A DNA stretch of 64,000 bases from Bacteroidota bacterium (GCA_022573715.1 JACZTL010000008.1:1-64000), one strand, 5' to 3'. Shown: positions 36,264 through 47,385, numbered from the stretch's first letter. Notes: generated by a model from the letters alone, not told the origin. Program-made: numbers and translations.

Positions 36264-36747
36264 ATTTATATTCTCAACATTATTCTTTATCCCAGTCTTA
36301 ATTGTCCAAATTACATTAGTCCAATTTATTACATGGAACGCTATTACACCGAATTTTATATTAATTTTACTTGTATTTCATTCAATTTTATTCGGCCAAC
36401 TTTACGGGACTATTCTTGGTTTTGTATATGGTTTGTTGTTTGATTTAATAACAGGGGGATTGTTAGGCAGTGCTATGCTTTCCTATACTTTGGCAGGATT
36501 TATTGCAGGCTATTTCTCAAATGAAAATAAAAGGCATATTTATTTAAAACCATTTAACTTTGGCTTAATAGTACTTTTGTGCTCAATAACTGCCTCGATT
36601 ATTTATTCAATATTTTCTACTATTGACTTCAGCACAAATATTATTGCATCGTTATTTGAAGAAGGACTTTTACCGGGACTATACACCTTTGTAGTAGCAA
36701 TAATAATAATTTATTTTTATCCACGGAGGAAATTATTTGAAAGCTGA
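36253..36747 (+). CDS. mreD: Rod shape-determining protein MreD
   Basis: A 164-residue polytopic membrane protein with about five helices. The segment FGQLYGTILGFVYGLLFDLI is the conserved MreD/ECF-like region. The start is GTG at 36253 within the end of mreC. It ends overlapping the PBP2 start by 11 bp. It is a partner of MreC in the elongasome. Confidence 0.9.
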   Translation: MRTKFIFSTLFFIPVLIVQITLVQFITWNAITPNFILILLVFHSILFGQLYGTILGFVYGLLFDLITGGLLGSAMLSYTLAGFIAGYFSNENKRHIYLKPFNFGLIVLLCSITASIIYSIFSTIDFSTNIIASLFEEGLLPGLYTFVVAIIIIYFYPRRKLFES

Positions 36748-38542
36748 AAATTTTCCATCACAAATTAGAAAATCAATTTTATATGCGGTAATTATTATTG
36801 GCTTTTCTTTTCTGCTTATTAGATTATTCCAGATGCAGATTCTTCAAAAAGGGTATTATGAGCTAAAGTCCAAAAGGAACAGCGTTAAAAAAATAGAAAA
36901 AATTCCAGTAAGAGGATTATTCTTAGATAGGAATAAAAAATTGCTTGTAAATAATCTTCCATCGTATACAATATTTATTACTAAAGAAGGTTATGATAAA
37001 AATCAAAACAAATTATTAGAAGCTACTATGGGTTTGGAAGACGGTTATATAAATAAGTTCTTAGAAAAGAATAAAAGATATTCTAAATATCTTCAACTAA
37101 GATTTAAAAGAGGTGTTTCCTTTAATACTATTTCTTGGATTGAAGAAAATATGGAACATTTACCGGGAATTAGTTATAAGGTTGAAATGCATCGCGGTTA
37201 TCCGGCTAATGTTACAGGAGCTCAAATGTTCGGCTATTTGAATGAAATTTCACAAAAGCAATTAAATAAATTTCAAAAGAAGTACAAACTAGGTGACTTT
37301 ATAGGAAGCACGGGATTGGAAAAAAAATATGAAAATTTATTGAGGGGTAAAAAAGGTTATAATTATTTGCTTGTTGATTCACGTAGAAAATTTATCGGAA
37401 AGTTTAAGGACGGGAAAAATGATATGCCAGCAGTTAAAGGTAATGATCTTATTCTTACAATAGATTCGGAACTGCAAAGAGTTGCTGAAGAATCTCTTAG
37501 AGGTAAAAGAGGTGCTATAGTAGCTATTGAACCTAAAACCGGTGATGTTCTTGCAATGGTAAGTGCGCCTGACTATGACCTTAGTAAATTTGCATACCTT
37601 ACAACTGAAGATTATTTACAAAAACTGCATAAAGATCCTGCCAAACCTTTTTTTAACAGAGCCATTATGTCTGTAAAACCGCCTGGTTCTACATTTAAAA
37701 TCTTAGAAGCTATTGCTGCTTTAGATCTAGGTGTAATAAATAAAAATACTACATTCTACTGTTCAGGTGGCGGAAAATTTTACGGAAGATATTTCAAATG
37801 CGACGGAGTTCATGGTAGAATGAATGTAATACAAGCAATTGAACGTTCTTGTAATGTGTTCTATTACAATCTCATTTATAAAATAGGAATGAAAAAGTGG
37901 AAAGAATATGCTACTCTTTTTGGCTTCAGTAAAAAGACAGGTATAGATTTAAGTAACGAAGCAAAAGGTTTAATACCTGATGAACAGTATTATATTAAAA
38001 GATACGGTAAAAATTGGCCTAAAAGTATAATGGCAAGCTTAGCAATTGGACAAGGGGAAGTAAGTGTTGACCCAATCCAGCTTGCACTATTTACAGCAAT
38101 TGTTGCAAATAACGGTAATAGTTTTCGTCCCCATTTACTTAAAGGTTATATTGACGAACGAACAAATAAATTTGTGAAAGTTAATCCAAAACCAATCCAC
38201 ATAAATATTAAAAAAGAAGTTTGGGATATCGTAAAAAAAGGAATGTTTTTAGTTGTTAACGGGAAAGGCACAGCTGTTGCAAGCAGAATACCGAATATCT
38301 TTATGGCAGGAAAAACAGGTACTGCTCAAAATCCCCATGGAGATGATCACGCATTGTTCATAGGATTTGCCCCTTTTGATAATCCACAAATTGCTTTCTC
38401 TATTATTGTTGAAAATGTTGGTTTTGGTGCATCACACGCAGCCCCAATTGCCAAAAAATTAGTTGAAACATATTTACTAAGGAAGATGAACAAAAATGTA
38501 GCAGCAACAAATTTGTCAGTAAATAAAAACTTGGTGAAGTAA
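36737..38542 (+). CDS. mrdA: Penicillin-binding protein 2 (elongation transpeptidase)
   Basis: A 601-residue class B PBP. It has one membrane anchor at about 14-31, a pedestal domain starting with [11 protein letters not shown], and a transpeptidase domain with S318TFK, S371CN and K526TG. It cross-links peptidoglycan during elongation with RodA. The start is TTG at 36737, overlapping mreD. rodA follows 2 bp later. The length is normal. Confidence 0.96.
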   Translation: MKAENFPSQIRKSILYAVIIIGFSFLLIRLFQMQILQKGYYELKSKRNSVKKIEKIPVRGLFLDRNKKLLVNNLPSYTIFITKEGYDKNQNKLLEATMGLEDGYINKFLEKNKRYSKYLQLRFKRGVSFNTISWIEENMEHLPGISYKVEMHRGYPANVTGAQMFGYLNEISQKQLNKFQKKYKLGDFIGSTGLEKKYENLLRGKKGYNYLLVDSRRKFIGKFKDGKNDMPAVKGNDLILTIDSELQRVAEESLRGKRGAIVAIEPKTGDVLAMVSAPDYDLSKFAYLTTEDYLQKLHKDPAKPFFNRAIMSVKPPGSTFKILEAIAALDLGVINKNTTFYCSGGGKFYGRYFKCDGVHGRMNVIQAIERSCNVFYYNLIYKIGMKKWKEYATLFGFSKKTGIDLSNEAKGLIPDEQYYIKRYGKNWPKSIMASLAIGQGEVSVDPIQLALFTAIVANNGNSFRPHLLKGYIDERTNKFVKVNPKPIHINIKKEVWDIVKKGMFLVVNGKGTAVASRIPNIFMAGKTGTAQNPHGDDHALFIGFAPFDNPQIAFSIIVENVGFGASHAAPIAKKLVETYLLRKMNKNVAATNLSVNKNLVK

Positions 38543-38544
38543 CC

Positions 38545-39774
38545 TTGCAAATAAACTATAAATTTAAAGATAAATTTGATTTTTGGTTTTTCGTACCAAT
38601 CATATTATTGCTAAGTATTGGCTTAATTGCAATTTATAGTGCAACATTTAATAATCCGATTGCTGAAAACAATTTTATTAGACAATTGATTTGGGTTGGG
38701 TCAGGTATTATTGTTTTTTTCGTTGTTTATTCTATACCGACAAACACCTTTAAAAATATAGCTTGGCCGGCTTATATTTTTACAATTCTTTTACTTATTA
38801 TAGTTGTGGTAATGGGTAAGAGAGTTTCAGGGGCAAAAAGCTGGTTATATGTTGGCTCACTTGGTTTTCAACCATCTGAATTAGCAAAAATATCCACAAT
38901 ACTTGCCCTTTCTTCTTTCTTAAGCAAAAAAGAAATTGATATAGAATCATTTAAAGATATACTTTTGGCATTGGCAATTGGTTTTACACCCATCGTATTA
39001 ATTCTGCTTGAACCGGATATGGGAACAGTTTTAGTTTTTATAACAATATTTCTAACAATAATATTTTGGAAAGGAATTAGTCTCTTTGGATTATTCATAG
39101 TACTTTCACCTGGTGTTGTAGCAATTTCATCTATGTTCGGTACACTTCCATTTATAGCTACCTTAGTAATAGTCGCCGTTATTCTTATCTTTTTTAAGAA
39201 AGGTCTAATATTTAGCGGTTCACTTTTTGCAATAAATTTAGCAGCAGGTTTTTTTACAGATTATGTTTTTCGTGCTTTAAGTTCGCATCAGCAAATTAGA
39301 ATAAAATCATTTTTAAATCCTATGTCCGATCCTTTAGGTTCGGGCTATAATTCTATTCAGGCAAAAGTGGCAATCGGTTCGGGGGGATTATTCGGGAAAG
39401 GATTTTTAAACGGTAACCAGACACAACTTAATTTTATTCCTGAACAATGGACGGATTTTATTTATTGTGTTATTGGAGAAGAATTCGGATTTATTGGGAC
39501 AGTTATCACTCTTATATTGTTTCTTTGGATCTTTTTAAAAATTTTAAAAATAGCTTCAACAACTAAAAATGAATTCTTGAGCTTAACAATAATTGGTATT
39601 TTATCTTTATTTTTTATTCACTTTATGATAAACATAGGAATGGCTATCGGTATTATGCCTGTAATCGGTATTACGCTTCCGCTTGTAAGTTACGGCGGAA
39701 GCTCATTACTAGTAAATATGGCACTTTTGGGAATTGTTGCAAATGTTTATCGAACAAGAAAAAATTATACATAA
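38545..39774 (+). CDS. rodA: Peptidoglycan glycosyltransferase RodA (SEDS)
   Basis: A 409-residue SEDS glycosyltransferase with about ten membrane segments. Diagnostic motifs are [11 protein letters not shown] near the N-terminus, [13 protein letters not shown] and [21 protein letters not shown] carrying the catalytic Asp region (EQWTDFI), and [17 protein letters not shown] at the C-terminus. It polymerises lipid II in partnership with PBP2. The start is TTG at 38545. It is followed by a decayed dcd remnant. Confidence 0.95.
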   Translation: MQINYKFKDKFDFWFFVPIILLLSIGLIAIYSATFNNPIAENNFIRQLIWVGSGIIVFFVVYSIPTNTFKNIAWPAYIFTILLLIIVVVMGKRVSGAKSWLYVGSLGFQPSELAKISTILALSSFLSKKEIDIESFKDILLALAIGFTPIVLILLEPDMGTVLVFITIFLTIIFWKGISLFGLFIVLSPGVVAISSMFGTLPFIATLVIVAVILIFFKKGLIFSGSLFAINLAAGFFTDYVFRALSSHQQIRIKSFLNPMSDPLGSGYNSIQAKVAIGSGGLFGKGFLNGNQTQLNFIPEQWTDFIYCVIGEEFGFIGTVITLILFLWIFLKILKIASTTKNEFLSLTIIGILSLFFIHFMINIGMAIGIMPVIGITLPLVSYGGSSLLVNMALLGIVANVYRTRKNYT

Positions 39775-39784
39775 CTGAGGTTAT

Positions 39785-39899
39785 TTGATCTTATCTGATA
39801 AAAAAATTTTAGAAGAAATAAATAAAGAAAATATTTTAATTGAACCTTTTTAATAGAGAATATCTTGGGACAAACAGCTATGATGTACAAAAATTTTAA
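39785..39899 (+). pseudogene. dcd: dCTP deaminase (dcd) remnant
   Basis: Starting at TTG 39785 behind CTGAGG, the frame reads LILSDKKILEEINKENILIE then PF-stop, the N-terminus of dCTP deaminase. One base further the next frame continues NREYLGTNSYDVQKF before a stop, matching the dcd NSYDxxL segment. So the gene has a +1 frameshift near 39851 and is cut off about 37 codons in, directly before pyrF. Functional dCTP deaminase must be elsewhere if the cell uses that route. Confidence 0.8.
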
Positions 39900-39905
39900 A
39901 TAAAA

Positions 39906-40718
39906 ATGACTGCTTTAGAAAAATTAGAAAATAAAAATAATGAGGGCAAGTTTATTTGTGTAGGACTAGATACCGATATTGAAAAAATACCGGTTCATTT
40001 AAAGGATTCACAGAATAATATATTAGAATTTAATAAACAGATTATTGAAAGTACAATTGATAACGCTGCTGCTTATAAATTAAATTTAGCTTTTTATGAA
40101 TGCCACGGAATAGAGGGTATTAACCAGTTGGAAAAAACTTTGGAAATTATACCTTCTGATGTTTTAACTATTGGTGATGCAAAAAGGGGAGACTTAGGGA
40201 ACACATCTAATATGTATGCTAAATCTATATTCGAACATTATGCTTTTGATTCTATTACACTTCATCCTTACATGGGGCATGATTCAATAAGTCCATTCTT
40301 AGATTATTCGGATAAATTAAATTTTGTCCTTACTTTAACATCAAACAAGGGTGCCGCTGATTTTGAGAAAGTAAAACTTGAAAACGGCAAACAGCTTTAT
40401 CAATTAATAATTGAAAAGGTTAAAGAGTGGAATAAAAACAATAACTGCGGACTTGTTTACGGTGCTACTCATACAAAAGAATTAGAAGAAGATATTGATT
40501 TATTCGGACAGCTACCTATATTAGTTCCCGGGGTTGGTGCTCAAGGCGGAAGCTTAAAAGAAGTAATAAATATTATCTCAAGAAGGGATAAGATGAGATT
40601 ACTTGTTAATGTGAGTCGTGGTATTATCTATAAAGATAGTTCAAAAAATTTTGCAAAGGCGGCTGGCGAGGAACTTATCAAATTAAACACAATGGTTAAT
40701 GAAGCTTTAAATAAATGA
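39906..40718 (+). CDS. pyrF: Orotidine 5'-phosphate decarboxylase (type 2)
   Basis: A 270-residue TIM-barrel enzyme converting OMP to UMP. The catalytic Asp-Lys-Asp set is D91AK93RGD96; other motifs are FICVGLDTD, YKLNLAFYE, PGVGAQGGSL and NVSRGIIYK. The length of about 270 and the GNTSNMYAKS segment match the long 'type 2' PyrF. Its stop overlaps the start of the next gene by 4 bp. Confidence 0.95.
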   Translation: MTALEKLENKNNEGKFICVGLDTDIEKIPVHLKDSQNNILEFNKQIIESTIDNAAAYKLNLAFYECHGIEGINQLEKTLEIIPSDVLTIGDAKRGDLGNTSNMYAKSIFEHYAFDSITLHPYMGHDSISPFLDYSDKLNFVLTLTSNKGAADFEKVKLENGKQLYQLIIEKVKEWNKNNNCGLVYGATHTKELEEDIDLFGQLPILVPGVGAQGGSLKEVINIISRRDKMRLLVNVSRGIIYKDSSKNFAKAAGEELIKLNTMVNEALNK

Positions 40719-41176
40719 AATGTATTATTAACATATCAACTATTATTATTTTTGCAGCTTCTCTATTCACTATTAAAAATTATCCGTTACAAATTCCACA
40801 AAATAAAATTTTATCAAAAAATTTAATAGTAAACAAAATTGATTCAGTTTATAAATTTTATAAAGAAAAACTAAATGTTTACAAATATCCCATCAGAGAA
40901 AAACTTCCCTTGATAAAAATACCTGGCTTTGATACAACACAAACTACAAAGAATGATAAATTAAATATAAAAGTTGTATTACCTCGCAAAATAAAATATG
41001 CAAATATTTATCTTTTTATTAATAAAGAAAAAATTGATTTATACTTTTCTGTTAAAGGTGGGGAATATACATTTAGGAATGTTAGGTTACGGACTGGTAA
41101 AAACAATATTGAATTTTTTTATACTTTGGGTAATATAAGGTCAATTTCTACTTCTATATTAATTAATAAAGAATAA
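40715..41176 (+). CDS. Unknown exported protein coupled to pyrF
   Basis: A 153-residue protein with an N-terminal hydrophobic segment (about 3-20, IINISTIIIFAASLFTI) that may be a signal peptide or anchor. The C-terminal half looks like a beta-sandwich (YTFRNVRLRTGKNNIEFFY), a pattern seen in Ig-like or fibronectin-like exported proteins, but I recognise no family. The ATG at 40715 overlaps the pyrF stop. It precedes the DUF2851 gene by 10 bp. Confidence 0.55.
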   Translation: MKCIINISTIIIFAASLFTIKNYPLQIPQNKILSKNLIVNKIDSVYKFYKEKLNVYKYPIREKLPLIKIPGFDTTQTTKNDKLNIKVVLPRKIKYANIYLFINKEKIDLYFSVKGGEYTFRNVRLRTGKNNIEFFYTLGNIRSISTSILINKE

Positions 41177-41186
41177 TTTATAAGTT

Positions 41187-42656
41187 TTGAATAAGAGAAT
41201 TATCTCCGAAAAATTTCTGTGTGAAATTTGGGAGAAATATAATTTTACTGGTTGTTTAAAGACTTCTGACGGTATATCAATCGAAATATTATCAAAAGGA
41301 GAAAAGAACAAAGACTTAGACGGGCCTGATTATTTAGATGCTAAAATTAAAATAGACTACACAACTTTTAACGGCGATATTGAAATTGATACAGAGATAG
41401 AAAATTGGCAAAAGCACAATCACCATACAAATAAAAAATACAACAAAGTTATTCTGCATATTGTATATGCAAATAGTACAAATCAAAAATTTGTAATCAC
41501 TGAAAATAAAAGAGTAATTCCTTCTATTTCGATATCCGATTATATTAAGCCAAACATAAGACAAAGCTTTACGGATCAAATTAAATCCGATAGTACAAGT
41601 AAGTCTTATAATATCCCCTGTGTAGGGCTGAACAATGAAGTATCTGAAATTTTTAAAGAAGATTATCTACTAAGTTTAGGCAGCAATAGATTTAATTTTA
41701 AAAAGAAAAAATTATTTAACAGGCTTAAAGAGTTGTCCTATCTAAGCCAAAGAGAATTAAAAGAGCCAATCGTTAATTATGATTTAGAATCAGAATTGGA
41801 CAGGACAGAATTTAATTACAATGATTTTACAGATCCGGTTTTGTGGGAACAACTTCTTTATGAAAATATATTCACTGCTTTGGGCTATTCAAAAAATAAA
41901 GAAAATATGCATAAACTTGCTAAATCAGTGGAAATAAAATTACTTAAATCTATCAAAAACGATAATAATTTGGATCAAATATTAGAAGCAATTTTATTCA
42001 GCGTGAGTGGCTTATTGCCTGAAGTTAAAGAACTGCCTGATGAGGAAACATCCGTTTATACAAGACAACTTTGCGAGCATTGGAATAAATATTACGATTA
42101 TGATTACGGTGAAAGACTACATCCTGCTTCTTGGAATTTTTTTAGAATGAGACCGCAAAACTTTCCGACAGTGCGAATAGCAGGCGGAGTAAAAATACTT
42201 AAAAAAATATTAGTGGGAAATTTAATACACGATTTAATAAAATTATTAGAAACTGAAAAGGATAATAAAAATCTACAAAAAAAATTAAGAAATAATTTCA
42301 TTGTTAAAGCAGAGGGATATTGGCGTGACCATTTTGTATTCGATCAGCCTGCAAAAACAAAATTAATATATTTGGTCGGACTCACACGTGCAGATGAAAT
42401 TATAATTAATATTGTTCTGCCATATCTTTCGTTATATTTTGAAATATTTAACAAAAGAGAAATACTAAACAGTGTACTAAATTTCTATTTGAATTATAAA
42501 CAAACCGGAAACAATAAATTAGTTGAAGATGTTATGTCAGCACTAAATGTAAAATCTGATAGAAGTGTTATCTACCAGGGTACATTACAATTGTACTGGA
42601 ATTACTGCAGTAAAAATAAATGCAACAATTGTGAAATTGGAAAGAAAGTATTTTAA
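41187..42656 (+). CDS. DUF2851 family protein
   Basis: A 489-residue protein with the DUF2851 signatures: ISEKFLCEIWEKYNF at the N-terminus, GPDYLDAKIKID and GDIEIDTEIENWQKHNH, then HPASWNFFRMRPQNFPTVRIA, and a Cys-bearing C-terminus (CSKNKCNNCEIG). The family is widespread in Bacteroidota/Chlorobi and of unknown function. The Cys4-like tail could bind a metal. The start is TTG at 41187. The neighbours give no clear clue. Confidence 0.85.
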   Translation: MNKRIISEKFLCEIWEKYNFTGCLKTSDGISIEILSKGEKNKDLDGPDYLDAKIKIDYTTFNGDIEIDTEIENWQKHNHHTNKKYNKVILHIVYANSTNQKFVITENKRVIPSISISDYIKPNIRQSFTDQIKSDSTSKSYNIPCVGLNNEVSEIFKEDYLLSLGSNRFNFKKKKLFNRLKELSYLSQRELKEPIVNYDLESELDRTEFNYNDFTDPVLWEQLLYENIFTALGYSKNKENMHKLAKSVEIKLLKSIKNDNNLDQILEAILFSVSGLLPEVKELPDEETSVYTRQLCEHWNKYYDYDYGERLHPASWNFFRMRPQNFPTVRIAGGVKILKKILVGNLIHDLIKLLETEKDNKNLQKKLRNNFIVKAEGYWRDHFVFDQPAKTKLIYLVGLTRADEIIINIVLPYLSLYFEIFNKREILNSVLNFYLNYKQTGNNKLVEDVMSALNVKSDRSVIYQGTLQLYWNYCSKNKCNNCEIGKKVF

Positions 42657-42661
42657 GAGTT

Positions 42662-43249
42662 CTAATTTTGGTTTGTTAATTTTTGGATATCGTCTCTAAG
42701 TTTAGCAGCTCTTTCATATTCTTCGGATTCAATTGCTTCTCTTAATTTTGTTTGGAGAGAAGCGATCTGAGCTTCTTTACTATTAGCATTAAAAAATCCT
42801 TCACCGGGTAATTCATCTTCAGTATCTTTCCCTTGTTCCGTAGTTGGAAGGAATGCAGCTGCTTCCATTACATTTTCAACTACAAAAATTGGTGCTTTTG
42901 TCCTGACAGCAATTGCAATCGCATCACTCGGTCTGCTGTCAATTTCATAAGTAAGTGCAGAAACTTCAAGTATTATTTTAGCAAAAAATGTATTCTCCCT
43001 TAATTCATCTATTATAACTTCTTTTACGGAACCACCCAAAGTATCAATAACTTGTTTTAGCAGATCGTGAGTAAGGGGGCGTGGTGGGTTGATCCCCTCT
43101 ATCTCAAGTGCAATTGCTTGGGCTTCAAATGCTCCAATAATAATCGGTAATCTTCTTGAAGAATTCATTTCTTTCAAAAGTATGGCATAAGCTCCACCAG
43201 TTGCGGGGCTTGAAGATAGCCCTAATATTTCACATTGAATTTTATTCAA
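42662..43249 (-). CDS. Bifunctional nuclease family protein with UVR motif
   Basis: A 195-residue protein. The N-terminal DUF151/bifunctional nuclease domain (about 1-130) shows RRLPIIIGAFEAQAIALEIEG and EIDSRPSDAIAIAVR. The C-terminus (about 155-192) is a UVR motif (LREAIESEEYERAAKLRDDI), known in UvrB/UvrC and Clp regulators as a protein-contact helix pair. Homologues were described as DNase/RNase, but the role in bacteria is uncertain. It lies 20 bp downstream of etfA. Confidence 0.9.
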   Translation of the reverse strand: MNKIQCEILGLSSSPATGGAYAILLKEMNSSRRLPIIIGAFEAQAIALEIEGINPPRPLTHDLLKQVIDTLGGSVKEVIIDELRENTFFAKIILEVSALTYEIDSRPSDAIAIAVRTKAPIFVVENVMEAAAFLPTTEQGKDTEDELPGEGFFNANSKEAQIASLQTKLREAIESEEYERAAKLRDDIQKLTNQN

Positions 43250-43269
43250 GTTAGTCTCTTTAACTTATT

Positions 43270-44232
43270 TTAATTTAATGATTTAATAGCTTCTGTTAAC
43301 TTGGGTATTATTTCAAAAACATCACCAACGATTCCGTAATCAGCAATTCCGAAAATGGGAGCATCTTTATCTTTATTTATTGCAACAATATATTTTGCAG
43401 ATGACATTCCGGCTAAATGCTGGATTGCTCCCGATATACCGCAAGCAATATAAAGTGATGGTGAAACTGTCTTACCGGTCTGTCCTACCTGTTCTCCGTG
43501 GGGTCTCCATCCTGCATCAACCACTGCTCGGGAAGCACCTACGGCTGCACCGAGTGCATCAGCGAGGTCTTCAATCAATTTAAAATCTTCAGGTGTTTTT
43601 AATCCTCTTCCGCCGGAAACAATTATATCCGCTTCTGCAACATCAAGTTTACCTTCGGCTTTTTTGAAATCAATAACCTTAGTGCTTGTGTCAGGTACAT
43701 CAACATCTTTTGTTGTAATTTCTGCAGTAACACTTTCTTCAACAGGTTTGAAAACATTTGGTCTAATTGTAAAAAATTTAACAGCACTTTTCAACTTGGC
43801 ATCCATTAAAGCTTTTCCGGCATAAATTGGTCTTGTAGCAATAACTTCACCAGATGAAACTTCTAATTTCACACAATCGATTAGACAGCCCGCATTTAAT
43901 TTAACACTTACTCTCGGTGCCAAATCCTTACCGTAAGATGTATTTGCAACAATTAAATAATCAGCAGAAATTTCTTTTGCAAATTCTGTCACGATAGCTG
44001 CATAAGCAGATGATGAATAATTTGCAAGTGAATCGTTTTTGAAGTGAGTAATATTGCCGACACCGTATTTGGCAACTTCATCTAAGTTTGATATTTCACT
44101 ACCTATTGCAACTGCTTGCACATTTAGATTTAAATCCTTTGCCAGCTTTGCTGCAACAGAAGCAGTTTCGAAAGAAGATTTTTTTAATTTGCCTTCTCTT
44201 TGTTCTAAAATTACTAAAATTATATTACCCAT
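43270..44232 (-). CDS. etfA: Electron transfer flavoprotein subunit alpha
   Basis: A 320-residue subunit that binds the redox FAD. The C-terminal FAD domain shows [50 protein letters not shown] and [10 protein letters not shown], the classical EtfA series. It accepts electrons from acyl-CoA or other dehydrogenases. It follows etfB with an 11-bp gap on the minus strand. Confidence 0.96.
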   Translation of the reverse strand: MGNIILVILEQREGKLKKSSFETASVAAKLAKDLNLNVQAVAIGSEISNLDEVAKYGVGNITHFKNDSLANYSSSAYAAIVTEFAKEISADYLIVANTSYGKDLAPRVSVKLNAGCLIDCVKLEVSSGEVIATRPIYAGKALMDAKLKSAVKFFTIRPNVFKPVEESVTAEITTKDVDVPDTSTKVIDFKKAEGKLDVAEADIIVSGGRGLKTPEDFKLIEDLADALGAAVGASRAVVDAGWRPHGEQVGQTGKTVSPSLYIACGISGAIQHLAGMSSAKYIVAINKDKDAPIFGIADYGIVGDVFEIIPKLTEAIKSLN

Positions 44233-44243
44233 AAATAAATACC

Positions 44244-44996
44244 TTAAATAACTTTTGCTTCTTCTCTTAATAATCTAACTAATTCATGTACTGCTGAACT
44301 ATCTGTTCCTAAAATTCTTCCCGGGTTTTTAGCTGGTGGTTTTTTAAGTCCGATAACTTCGGTATTACTTTCGGTTTCCACTGCAGATTTTTCTTCAATT
44401 GTTTTTTTCTTTGCCGACATAATACCTTTAAGTGAAGCGTATCTTGGTTCATTAAGACCTTTTTGTGCAGTAATAATACAAGGTAATTGTGCAGCGACAA
44501 CTTCTTTACCGCCTTCAATTTCTCTTTCGCAAGTAATATCTTGTCCGTCTAATTTAAAATCAACAACAACCGATATGCAAGAATAATCTAGTATTGCAGA
44601 TGTCATTTGACCAACAATCTGGTTATCAAAATCAACGGATTGTTTACCCATAAAAACAAGGTCACAACCCTGAGCTTTAATTTCTTCTGCAAGTGCTTTT
44701 GCAATTCCGAATGAATCTAATTGTGATTCGATTTTTAATAGAACACCGCTGTCAACGCCCATAGCAAGAGCTTTTTTTATTGTTTCTTTATTTTTATCGT
44801 TTCCAACACTAATGGCAATAACTTCAGAATCATCCCCCAAGGTTTCTTTTGTTGTTAGGGCTTCTTCTACCGCAAATTCATCGTAAGGGTTAATTATATA
44901 TGTTACCCCAGCCGGATCAATTTCTTTTCCGTTATCAGCAATATTAATTTTTGTAGCAGTATCGGGAACGTGACTAATACAAACTGCTATTTTCAT
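44244..44996 (-). CDS. etfB: Electron transfer flavoprotein subunit beta
   Basis: A 250-residue subunit. Family features are the N-terminal CISHVPDT, INPYDEFAVEEAL, FMGKQSVDFDNQIVGQMTSA and LPCIITAQKGLNEPRYASLKG. With EtfA it forms the ETF heterodimer. GGAGG precedes the ATG, a strong ribosome-binding site for this genome. The divergent region 44997-45143 separates it from clpS. Confidence 0.96.
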   Translation of the reverse strand: MKIAVCISHVPDTATKINIADNGKEIDPAGVTYIINPYDEFAVEEALTTKETLGDDSEVIAISVGNDKNKETIKKALAMGVDSGVLLKIESQLDSFGIAKALAEEIKAQGCDLVFMGKQSVDFDNQIVGQMTSAILDYSCISVVVDFKLDGQDITCEREIEGGKEVVAAQLPCIITAQKGLNEPRYASLKGIMSAKKKTIEEKSAVETESNTEVIGLKKPPAKNPGRILGTDSSAVHELVRLLREEAKVI

Positions 44997-45143
44997 TTAT
45001 CCTCCAAAAAATCTTTTATTTATTATAAAAATATATATATGTGTTTAAGTAAAATCAATTTTGTCATTATTATATTAAATTCTAATTAAAAATAATTGAC
45101 GATTAGTACATCATCTTTTTTAATTTTTTATTAGATTACCATT

Positions 45144-45434
45144 ATGGAAGAAATGGAACCATATAAACCGTCATTAGAAATAGAAATTGACGAATCAACA
45201 ACTACAACTTTTTTATCCAGCGTAATAGTTTATAATGATGACTGGCATACTTTTGACGAAGTAATTATTCAACTTATTAAAGCAACAAACTGTACATTTG
45301 AAAAAGCAAGAACACAGGCTTTTGAGATTCACGTTAAGGGTTTTAGTTTAGTTTTTCAAGGTAATATGAAGTCTTGTTTGAAAGTTTCTTCCATTCTGGA
45401 AGAAATTGCTTTGAGAACACAAATAACTACTTAA
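45144..45434 (+). CDS. clpS: ATP-dependent Clp protease adaptor ClpS
   Basis: A 96-residue adaptor delivering N-end-rule substrates to ClpAP-type proteases. The signature VIVYNDDWHTFDEVI at about 27-41 contains the Asn-Asp residues that contact the N-degron, followed by CTFEKARTQAFEIHVKG. The N-terminal about 25 residues are acidic and flexible as expected. It is 113 bp upstream of typA. Confidence 0.92.
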   Translation: MEEMEPYKPSLEIEIDESTTTTFLSSVIVYNDDWHTFDEVIIQLIKATNCTFEKARTQAFEIHVKGFSLVFQGNMKSCLKVSSILEEIALRTQITT

Positions 45435-45546
45435 AAAATAACTGTACAATATTTCATTTCAAATTTTGTATTACTTCTTTCATTGTTAATCCAAGCACTT
45501 CTAAGTATATTTATATCTTGTATTTAAATAAGAACAAAGGACTAAA

Positions 45547-47379
45547 TTGAACAAGAATATTAGAAATATAGCAATTATTGCACACGTTGATCACGGTAAG
45601 ACTACACTTGTAGATTATATGTTAAAACAAACGGGGGTTTTCAGAGACAATCAGAAAGTCCAAAAAAGAATAATGGATTCCAACGATCTCGAGAGAGAAA
45701 GGGGGATAACAATCCTTGCAAAAAATTTGAGTGTTGTCTATGATGGAGTAAAAATTAATATCGTTGATACACCCGGACACGCCGACTTCGGCGGTGAAGT
45801 TGAAAGAACGCTTAGAATGGTAGACGGTGTTTTGCTATTAGTAGATGCAGCCGAAGGTCCGTTACCTCAGACAAAATTTGTGTTAAAAAAATCACTGGAA
45901 CTAGGTTTAAAACCGATTGTATTGATAAATAAAATCGACAGAAAAGATGCCAGACCTGATGAAGTTTTGAATGAAATTTTCGATCTTTTTGTATCACTTA
46001 ATGCTTCCGACGAGCAGCTTGATTTCCCATATATTTGGGCTATCGCAAAGCAGGGAATTGCAAAGAAAGAATTAAATGACGAAAGTGAAAACCTTAATCC
46101 TTTATTTAAAACTATTTTAGATTATATACCGGTACCGACAGGGGATTTAAATGAACCGGTACAAATGTTAATATCTGCAATTGATTATAATGATTACTTA
46201 GGTAGAATAGGAATCGGCAAAGTGCACAACGGAATTATTAAAGTAGGGAATCAAATTTCATTGATAAAAAGAACAGGTGAAAAATTTACAGCAAAAATTT
46301 CAAAATTATATGAGTTTAAAGATTACCACAGGGTTGAAACTGAAAATTTGGAAGCCGGTGATATAGGTGGAATTGCGGGACTTGAAGACGTAAACATTGG
46401 AGATACAATTGCCGATCTGAATGATGCTAAAGCACTTCCATTTGTCGCAATTGATGAACCTACTTTAACTATGAATTTTATGGTTAACAACTCACCTTTT
46501 GCCGGGCTTGAAGGCAAATATGTTACTACAAGAAATATAAGCGAACGGCTTTCAAGAGAGTTAAAATCCGATGTAAGCTTAAAAGTAGAAATGACTGATT
46601 CTCCCGACACATTTAAAGTAAGCGGTAGAGGAGAACTTCATTTAGGAATACTAATAGAAAATATGAGGCGTGAAGGTTATGAACTGCAGCTGACAAGACC
46701 TGAAGTAATAATGAAAAAGAAAGCAGATGTTCTTTGCGAACCCATTGAACACTTAATAATTGATGTACCTGAAAAGTATGTCGGGATAGTAATTGAAAAA
46801 TTGGGCAAACGAAAAGCAGAAATGAGAAACATGGTTACTTTTAATGAAAATACCCGGGTAGAATTTTTAATACCTGCACGGGGACTAATAGGTTACAGGG
46901 CAGAATTTATGACAGACACTAAAGGTACAGGAATTTTACACCATAACTTTGAATCTTATGAACCTTTCAAAGGTGAGTTGACTCAGAGACAGAGAGGTAC
47001 AATTATATCAATGGAAAACGGGCTGGCTTCTGCTTATGCTATGTATAAACTGCAGGAAAGAGTTGTCTTTTTTATAGAACCAGGAACTGAAGTTTATGAA
47101 GGAATGGTTGTTGGTGAAAATACAAGGGACAATGATATGAGAGTTAATGTAACTAAAACAAAACAACTTACAAATATGAGGGCATCGGGTGCCGATGAAG
47201 CAATAAGATTGGAACCGGCAAAAATACTTACACTTGAACAAGCAATTGAATGGATAACCGATGATGAGTATGTTGAAGTGACTCCAAAAAATATTAGGAT
47301 AAGAAAAAGATATTTAACCGAAATGGATAAAAAAAATGCTAAACTTGCCGAACGTAAAAAAGTAAGTCAGCTTGTTTAG
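45547..47379 (+). CDS. typA: Ribosome-associated translational GTPase TypA/BipA
   Basis: A 610-residue GTPase of the EF-G-like class. GTP-binding motifs are [10 protein letters not shown] (G1), RGITI (G2), [11 protein letters not shown] (G3) and NKIDR (G4). The TypA-specific C-terminus carries [18 protein letters not shown] and KPQT-like C-terminal basic residues. It assists ribosome assembly, especially at low temperature or stress. The start is TTG at 45547. An AT-only hairpin follows the stop codon. Confidence 0.96.
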   Translation: MNKNIRNIAIIAHVDHGKTTLVDYMLKQTGVFRDNQKVQKRIMDSNDLERERGITILAKNLSVVYDGVKINIVDTPGHADFGGEVERTLRMVDGVLLLVDAAEGPLPQTKFVLKKSLELGLKPIVLINKIDRKDARPDEVLNEIFDLFVSLNASDEQLDFPYIWAIAKQGIAKKELNDESENLNPLFKTILDYIPVPTGDLNEPVQMLISAIDYNDYLGRIGIGKVHNGIIKVGNQISLIKRTGEKFTAKISKLYEFKDYHRVETENLEAGDIGGIAGLEDVNIGDTIADLNDAKALPFVAIDEPTLTMNFMVNNSPFAGLEGKYVTTRNISERLSRELKSDVSLKVEMTDSPDTFKVSGRGELHLGILIENMRREGYELQLTRPEVIMKKKADVLCEPIEHLIIDVPEKYVGIVIEKLGKRKAEMRNMVTFNENTRVEFLIPARGLIGYRAEFMTDTKGTGILHHNFESYEPFKGELTQRQRGTIISMENGLASAYAMYKLQERVVFFIEPGTEVYEGMVVGENTRDNDMRVNVTKTKQLTNMRASGADEAIRLEPAKILTLEQAIEWITDDEYVEVTPKNIRIRKRYLTEMDKKNAKLAERKKVSQLV

Positions 47380-47385
47380 TTAATG

